Assembly: GCF_009905375.1 (NCBI RefSeq)
Contig: NW_027417471.1
Location: 1-64,000 of the forward strand
DNA length: 64,000 nt
Direction of reading: 5' to 3'
Source: Apium graveolens
Lineage: Eukaryota > Streptophyta > Magnoliopsida > Apiales > Apiaceae
Position 1 is the stretch's first letter. Each line of letters starts with the position of its first letter. The notes under the pieces were generated by a model. It was not told where the DNA came from. It saw nothing but the letters and a program-made list of their open reading frames with translations, and ran no database searches. The position numbers were made by a program, and so were the translations under genes. Positions 58,432 to 64,000 of the stretch are shown here, piece after piece.

Positions 58432-59139
58432 ATGCCTTCTACTGATTTTCCTCTCCGTTGGGAGAGCACCGGAGATCACTGGTGGTATGCTTCTCCAATT
58501 GATTGGGCAGCTGCAAATGGACATTATGACTTGGTCAGAGAACTTCTGCGTATTGACGGGAATCACCTTATTCAGCTTGCATCTCTTCGTAGGATCCGTC
58601 GCCTTGAGACTGTGTGGGATGATGATGAGCACTTTGATGATGTTGCAAAGCATCGCTCTCAGGTAGCGCAGAAACTTTTGTTAGAGTGTGAATCTAAGAG
58701 AGGGAAAGATTCTCTTATTCGAGGTGGGTATGGTGGATGGCTTTTATATACTGCTGCCTCAGCTGGGGATTTGAGTTTTATTCAAGAATTGCTTAAAAGA
58801 GATCCACTTCTTGTTTTTGGCGAAGGAGAGTATGGTGTTACTGATATATTATATGCTGCAGCCAGGAGTAAGAGTTCTGAGGTTTTTAGGCTGCTTATTG
58901 ATTCTGCTCTTTCGTCTCGATATTCTGACGGTAACAGGAAAGAGGAAGAGGAAGACGGTAAGGAAATACCTTCTGTTTATAAGAGGGAGATGATGAATAG
59001 AGCTATTCATGCTGCTGCTAGAGGAGGTAATTTGATGATATTGAAGGAGCTTCTTGGTGATTGTTGTGATGCACTGGCTTTTAGAGATGTTCAAGGTTCA
59101 ACTATCTTACATGCAGCTGCCGGCCGGGGGCAGGTTGAG
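58432..59139 (+). CDS. Ankyrin-repeat protein, exon 1 (residues 1-236)
   Basis: Plant ankyrin-repeat family protein, 663 residues in two exons. Start is ATG 58432 (MPSTDFPLRWESTGD); a GTG three bases upstream is not a start. Ankyrin units: SPIDWAAANGHYDLVRELL (21-39), GGWLLYTAASAGDLSFIQEL (101-120), TDILYAAARSKSSEVFRLL (137-155), NRAIHAAARGGNLMILKELL (189-208) and GSTILHAAAGRGQVE, cut by the intron. A charged linker with SLRRIRRLETVWDDDE (51-66) separates the first two. The exon ends at phase 0 before GTGAGA (59140). It lacks any transmembrane segment. Partners are unknown; ankyrin repeats mediate protein binding. Confidence 0.92.
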
Positions 59140-59992
59140 GTGAGACTCTAATTGTTTCATTTTAGATTACCTTTTTTTTTGTCATTTTTCTGCATCTTAA
59201 GTTTATATTCATATAGTTTTAATTTGCATCTACAAATATACCTACCACTATCTTTCCGATCTTCATACCGATTAATCCCTTATATTATATGTTATCCATG
59301 CTTGCTCATATAATTAAAGCATCATGTTTTCTGGTATCGTTGATCTGGATCTATGTACCAAATACAGTTAAAAGCTCTCATATCACTATTTGACATGTCA
59401 CTGTTAATAAAGCAGCATCCTTGTTCTCCTTTATACCATTAATCGCGAGGTAAAGTGGTGAAAGCATATGGATGACACTTTAATTAAATGTGTCAATGTG
59501 ATGACTCATGACTCTAATAGCACCCTATGTTTCATTTTGTCTCTGACCACCTGCCTTTTACTTAATAAAGATGCAATTAAGATAGAGAACAAGGGTTAAA
59601 AAACTTTGTCTTCACATGCAAAGGAAGTAGAATCTTTAGTTCTTAATTTAGTCACAGTATATTCGATGGCTAGTCGTGTGATATGAAAGATAGCTTCGTT
59701 CGGGATTAAGTTGTGCATGACAGTTTTTATATCCTCAATTTGATGAATAAATATATTAACATATGTTTGCAATTCCAGCAAATATAGTCTACTGTTAAAT
59801 AATTCTCATGAAGAGAATTGCCTTTAGTCACACTAGCTCTGCAGCATAAATTGATGCTGAGCGATTCAGAAGACCTGGACAATTATAAATTCTCTGGGGT
59901 TGATCATGTGACAGAAATTTTATATATCTACTCCACGTATATGTAAAGCAGCTTAAGTATCTTTTCTTCTCACACATTTCTCCTGAATGCAG
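59140..59992 (+). other. Intron of the ankyrin gene (853 bp)
   Basis: GTGAGA donor and GAATGCAG acceptor, phase 0, splitting an ankyrin repeat (GRGQVE / VVKDLVASF). Exon-exon reading is continuous across the junction. No feature inside. Confidence 0.88.
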
Positions 59993-61276
59993 GTAGTAAA
60001 AGATCTTGTAGCATCTTTTAATATAATTGATTGCACAGACAATCAGGGGAATACAGCTTTGCATGTGGCTGCTTACAGAGGTCAATCAGCAGCAGTTGAG
60101 GCTTTACTTCTCGTTGCTCCATCCACAATGTATTCACGAAATAATAACGGAGAAACTTTCCTACATATGGCTGTTACTGGTTTCCAGACCTCCAACTTCC
60201 GGAGAGTGGACCATCAAATTGTGCTCATGAAACAACTCGTTTCTGAAAATGTTTCGAACATTAAAGAAATCATAAACGCCAAAAATAATGATGGGAGAAC
60301 TGCTCTTCATTTGGCCATTATTGGGAACGTTCATACTGATTTAGTGGAATTGCTTATGAGTGTCGGCTCCATTGACGTCAATGTCTGTGATAATAATAGT
60401 ATGACCCCACTTGACCTCCTCAAGCAAAGGCCACATTCTGCATCATCAGAATTACTGACTACCCAGTTGATTTCGGTTGGAGGGGTCTTCAGTTGTCAAG
60501 ATTATTCAGCAAGGAGAGTCATGGCTTCCCATTTAAGGATGATAAGTTTTGGGATTAGTCCAGGAACTTCTTTTAAAATCCCCGACTCGGAATTATTCTC
60601 ACACATGGGCATTGGGGATAGAGGCACTAGAATCAAATCTGTTGGAATTGCTAGTGCAAGATTGAGCACTGATCCAGAAGAAATGAGAAAATTTGACTTT
60701 GTTATGGAGAACCATATTCCTAAAAACAATGCTAAGCAGAGTTCTGTGAATGACACAGCTCTACGCTTGAAACGCCTACTCGGTTGGCCCAAGATGAAGA
60801 AGAAGAAGCCTGAGATTCTGCAGAAAACAATTGATGAAATTTCACTGAGCAGCTCCGAGGGAATTCCCATTTCACTCCGACAGAGATATTCACAGCGTTC
60901 ATCACTAGCTAACAACAAACGAACAATTTCAGTTAGGAACAATGTCCAGAGTCCAATTCCTAAAAAGAGATTTACTTTCGGACTGGTACAAGGAGTTATG
61001 CATGCTAAGCCACATCCAAAACCCAAGCATCGGTCATGTTCCAGTTCATTCTCAAAATCATCACTTTCTTCACATAGTTCATTTGATAAGCAAAAAGATA
61101 TCATTGGTGAGAATAACATTGCAGAGGCATCTTGTTGTGCAATAACAGTTGATGCCGGACCAAATGTTCCAGCGCGTGGCAACAAGAAATTGATGAAACG
61201 AATATGTTTTGGTGCTTCGGGCAGCCAGAAGCAACATGAGGTTTATGATCAATCATTTCCATCACTCAGTAGGTAG
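59993..61276 (+). CDS. Ankyrin-repeat protein, exon 2 (residues 237-663)
   Basis: Continues with VVKDLVASFNII, then repeats GNTALHVAAYRGQSAAVEALL (255-275), GETFLHMAVTGF (289-300), and GRTALHLAIIGNVHTDLVELL (337-357), then MTPLDLLKQRP. After about residue 395 the protein is no longer repeat-like: a conserved-looking segment, a basic cluster WPKMKKKKPE that could be a nuclear localisation signal, KKRFTFGLVQGVMHAKPHP, then a Ser-rich stretch and a basic end. No PGG domain or membrane helices, unlike the ACD6-type ankyrin proteins. It looks intact: no stops or frameshifts, stop TAG at 61274-61276. Function in the cell is not known from sequence. Confidence 0.92.
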   Translation, partial: VVKDLVASFNIIDCTDNQGNTALHVAAYRGQSAAVEALLLVAPSTMYSRNNNGETFLHMAVTGFQTSNFRRVDHQIVLMKQLVSENVSNIKEIINAKNNDGRTALHLAIIGNVHTDLVELLMSVGSIDVNVCDNNSMTPLDLLKQRPHSASSELLTTQLISVGGVFSCQDYSARRVMASHLRMISFGISPGTSFKIPDSELFSHMGIGDRGTRIKSVGIASARLSTDPEEMRKFDFVMENHIPKNNAKQSSVNDTALRLKRLLGWPKMKKKKPEILQKTIDEISLSSSEGIPISLRQRYSQRSSLANNKRTISVRNNVQSPIPKKRFTFGLVQGVMHAKPHPKPKHRSCSSSFSKSSLSSHSSFDKQKDIIGENNIAEASCCAITVDAGPNVPARGNKKLMKRICFGASGSQKQHEVYDQSFPSLSR

Positions 61277-62638
61277 AAAAACTAAGGAGAGAAGACTTAC
61301 TTGCAAGCATTTAGCCCACAAGCTATGTAAGATTGCAAGATATGCCTTTGTTTGATTGTTAGTTTGTCTGCCATCAAGGATCTGTAATTGTTCAATGCAA
61401 AGCCTTTAGTTTGTTGCATTCCTTAGTAATGGATACAGTTATTATGCAATGACATTTCGGGAAAATTGGTCTGAATCTTTAATTACTTAATGTTTGTTAT
61501 GTAAGATTCTATATCAAAAACAAAAACTTATTCTAACTTCCAGATTCCAGCTTTTAAATTCAATTAAAATTCAGACTTGATAATTATCACTTGTTTGGTT
61601 AGTTGTTGACAATTAGGAGAGAAAAATGCACTTCAAGAGGAACATCTGAGTAACCCTGCTAAATATGGTGCTTGAACACGCTTAAGATCAAACACAGAAA
61701 GATCAGAGATCACATAGAGCATTTTTCTCCTTTAAATAAATAACATGTAGGATCTAGGTAGATCATCTGAGTATTTTCTCTACCTGTCTTGCATCATTGA
61801 TAGGTGCGATGAAGCCAACAAATAGGTTGATGCAGTGGTTTATGGGAAGTCAGGTGGTTTGGACTCCTGACCTGTTTAACTATATACAAAAAGATAGGTG
61901 AGATGAACGACCCTTTAAAGCATTAGGACTATATATTATCCTAGTGTTGGGTCTATAGTATAGTATGTAAATACCTCAGAGTATCTCCAACGTCTATTAG
62001 TAACTACATATATTTCATCTTTAAACAATATTTTAAGCAACATTTTAAACAACACTATATTTATTCACTCTTTAAACAATATTTTAATATTAAATTAATT
62101 TTATTGAATAGAAGTATGATACAAAATGAAGAGAGAAAGTGGGTGTTTGTATTAATTTGTTATAAAATATTCTAAAATTAAGAGAGATTGGCTCTTAAAA
62201 TAGAGAAGAGAGTTAAGCTTTTGAAGACCATCTAACAGCTTGTTGGAGCTCCGATTTTACGAATACTGACAGATTCTTAATTTAAAAGCTTACTTAAAGA
62301 GTTTATTGGAGATATTTTTAATGTTACTTGAACCAGGATTCCAAAATACACCTGGATATTATACGGTACCCGGAGTATGAGTAATAGAGATAATATCTTA
62401 AAATTTTCAAATACACCTAGACATTATAAGGTAGCCGGAGTATGAGTAATAGAGATAATATCTTAAAATTTTCACTCATGATCTGAAATCAGAAATCATC
62501 AGCAGTTAAATAAAACAATTCCACTGAATTTTAAGAAAGATACAGGACTCAGAAAAATCGTAGATTGGCAGAAGTTTCAGCTGGACATTTATGAATTTGT
62601 TGGAATCGAGTTGAGAGACATTTAGCACAAAAATAAAA
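61277..62638. other. 3' flank of ankyrin gene and intergenic
   Basis: Contains the 3'UTR of the ankyrin gene; poly(A) site not determined. At 61980-62325 TATCTCCAAC at the left and TTGGAGATA at the right suggest a short decayed MITE, without a clear TSD. No gene recognised. Confidence 0.45.
62340..62475. repeat. Tandem duplication, about 67 bp x 2
   Basis: Two adjacent copies containing CCGGAGTATGAGTAATAGAG then ATAATATCTTAAAATTTTC; they differ at a few positions in the first half. Confidence 0.85.
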
Positions 62639-63510
62639 GGCTTAATTATAACTTAGTCCTTAAAGTATTAGACAATGTACACATAAACCCCTTAACAAAC
62701 AAATTGTATATTTTAAACCTTCAACTATGAGATTTGTACACTTTAACACTTTTCTTAAATTTTTACCGAAATCACCCTCGAGGTTATAATGTTCGCAATT
62801 ATATACTTCAAGGGCAACATAGTGTGCAGATCATTTTCTTATCCTTTTTATTTATCAAAAAATAATATTACTTAAAAAAATGAATTGTATATTAAGAAGT
62901 GACAAATGTCCACAAATTAATTGTTATTTTAAGGATTTATTAAGTAATGAATTTTTATTTGATATACTACCTTCATTAACTTTATTTAAAATTTTTTGAT
63001 ATTTTGAAAAAAATTCAATCTACACAATTTTTACTTAAATTATATATTACATACTATTATATATTATTTAAATATTTATATTTTTGATTTTTAAGATATA
63101 AATAATTTCAAATCCAATCAACTATTTATTATTATTATTATTATTATATATATATATATTACTTTTTATGAATCCTAATAGAAATTTAAATTACTAATAA
63201 TAAAAAATTCAAAATTAGAATATGATAAATTATTTAAATTAGTTTATTGTATGAATTAATTAATATGATAAACAATATTATGATATTATGATAAAATTAT
63301 TAAAGGGTTAAAGTGTACAAAATTAATAGTTAAGGGGTAAAAATATACAAAACTCGTAGTTAAGGGGCGAAAATATACAACTATGAGGGTAATATTGGAA
63401 TTTTTTTAACAAAAGGGTTGAACTGTACAACACTTATAGTTAAGGGGTTAAAATGTACAATTTTTTGTTTAAGGTTTTATGTGTACAATGGGCGAGATTA
63501 TAATTAAGCC
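62639..63510. mobile_element. Mutator-like MITE with 9-bp TSD
   Basis: Inverted termini GGCTTAATTATAA match perfectly for 13 bases and loosely beyond, with repeated GTACA/TGTAC and CCCCTTAAC/GTTAAGGGG motifs at both ends. Flanked by AAAATAAAA at 62630-62638 and 63511-63519. The 9-bp length fits Mutator-like elements. The duplication is A-rich, so a chance match is possible though unlikely together with the termini. The interior is AT-rich, with an ATT/AT microsatellite at about 63126-63160. No coding sequence. Confidence 0.75.
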
Positions 63511-63519
63511 AAAATAAAA

Positions 63520-64000
63520 TCATATAACCGAACATCAAAGGCTTAATGGAGTAGAAATCAAAGTAGATGCTGGGTCAATGGTGGTTTCTGCAAAAAGTAC
63601 CATTCCCTGAAAATAAATTTTTTGAGAGTAAAACAAAAGATTAAACTGCTTAAAAAATTGCCGAACCAGCAAAAATTTACAATATTAATTGCATTTCTTT
63701 AAAAACAACTGCATTGATTGGTGCCGGCAGTTTTGAGAAACAAAAATGGGAGCTTGCCTAAACGAGGACACCCACACACATAATACTTGTGTGTTTTGTA
63801 CCAACAAAACAAACTTCATTCCTGGATTCCTGTGTGCTTGGAATATACTTCTGCCTCTATTGTGTGATTCCTTTCATGATGTGTTGCCTTTTTATATTCA
63901 TCAAAGAACTAGTTCTGCTTCAAATGTACTTTATCAACGACTCCATCTCTTGAAATTACAATGTTGCTGAGGGTTCTTGCCATTTGTAGAATGCGAGCAT
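63520..64000. other. Right-hand edge, nothing recognised
   Basis: A 74-residue frame at 63746-63970 has no recognisable domain. No RNA gene or repeat seen. Confidence 0.4.

Noticed and set aside
61980..62325. MITE with TATCTCCAAC termini
   Set aside because: Termini match for only about nine bases and no target duplication is clear, so it is mentioned only as a possibility.
1..64000. tRNA, rRNA or microRNA genes
   Set aside because: No cloverleaf, rRNA or precursor-like hairpin was recognised by eye; tRNA-like strings are all retrotransposon primer-binding sites. A tRNAscan or small-RNA search would decide.
1..64000. Assigning a plant family or species
   Set aside because: Repeat types and the two genes fit a eudicot, but nothing seen here is diagnostic for a family.

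Overview
This is a plant nuclear window, AT-rich and dominated by transposable elements. It looks like a eudicot: spliced nuclear genes with plant-type products, Ty1/copia and Ty3/gypsy LTR retrotransposons primed by initiator tRNA-Met, and Stowaway-, hAT- and Mutator-like MITEs. I cannot fix the family or species from sequence alone. Only two host genes are clear: a mitochondrial large-subunit ribosomal protein (mL54/L37 family, CDS 16263-16658, + strand) and a two-exon ankyrin-repeat gene (58432-59139 and 59993-61276, + strand).

Layout. 1-2258: 5' end of a minus-strand copia element (A) with an open gag running off the left edge, an LTR at 1179-2258, inserted in decayed gypsy sequence. 2259-10301: decayed, rearranged minus-strand gypsy element (F) with a very long LTR (5729-10301) carrying a 55-bp tandem array. 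F interrupts the gag of a second minus-strand gypsy (G, 10302 to about 13.3 kb). 13.6-14.7 kb: two MITEs. 14.85-16.93 kb: the mL54 gene with a probable 5'UTR intron. 17612-18779: a hAT-type element with a second hAT-like MITE nested in it.

20391-55561 is one nest of three Sirevirus-like copia elements. Outer element C has LTRs at 20391-20957 and 55064-55561 and a matching 5-bp target duplication (TATAT). Element B (23806-38291, a different family) sits in C's pol. Element D (from 38292, same family as C) sits in B's 3' LTR. A later deletion fused D's truncated env-like ORF at about 47416 directly back to C's pol, removing D's 3' LTR and the end of B. All three have gag, protease, integrase, reverse transcriptase and RNase H, all interrupted by stops and frameshifts, plus a large ORF after pol in the position of the Sirevirus env-like gene.

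Within the nest, each of the three env-like ORFs has a TATA-box-like site 148-167 nt upstream of its ATG. Short motifs found in the LTRs recur in the pol-env spacer. D carries an extra small ORF with its own TATA-like box. C and D share two in-frame stops between gag and pol, followed by a splice-acceptor-like sequence that B also has. B's 5' LTR is chimeric: about 980 bp of decayed gypsy sequence replaces about 106 bp of LTR. Right of the nest are a GC-rich MITE-like element, the ankyrin gene and a Mutator-like MITE with a perfect 9-bp target duplication (62639-63510).
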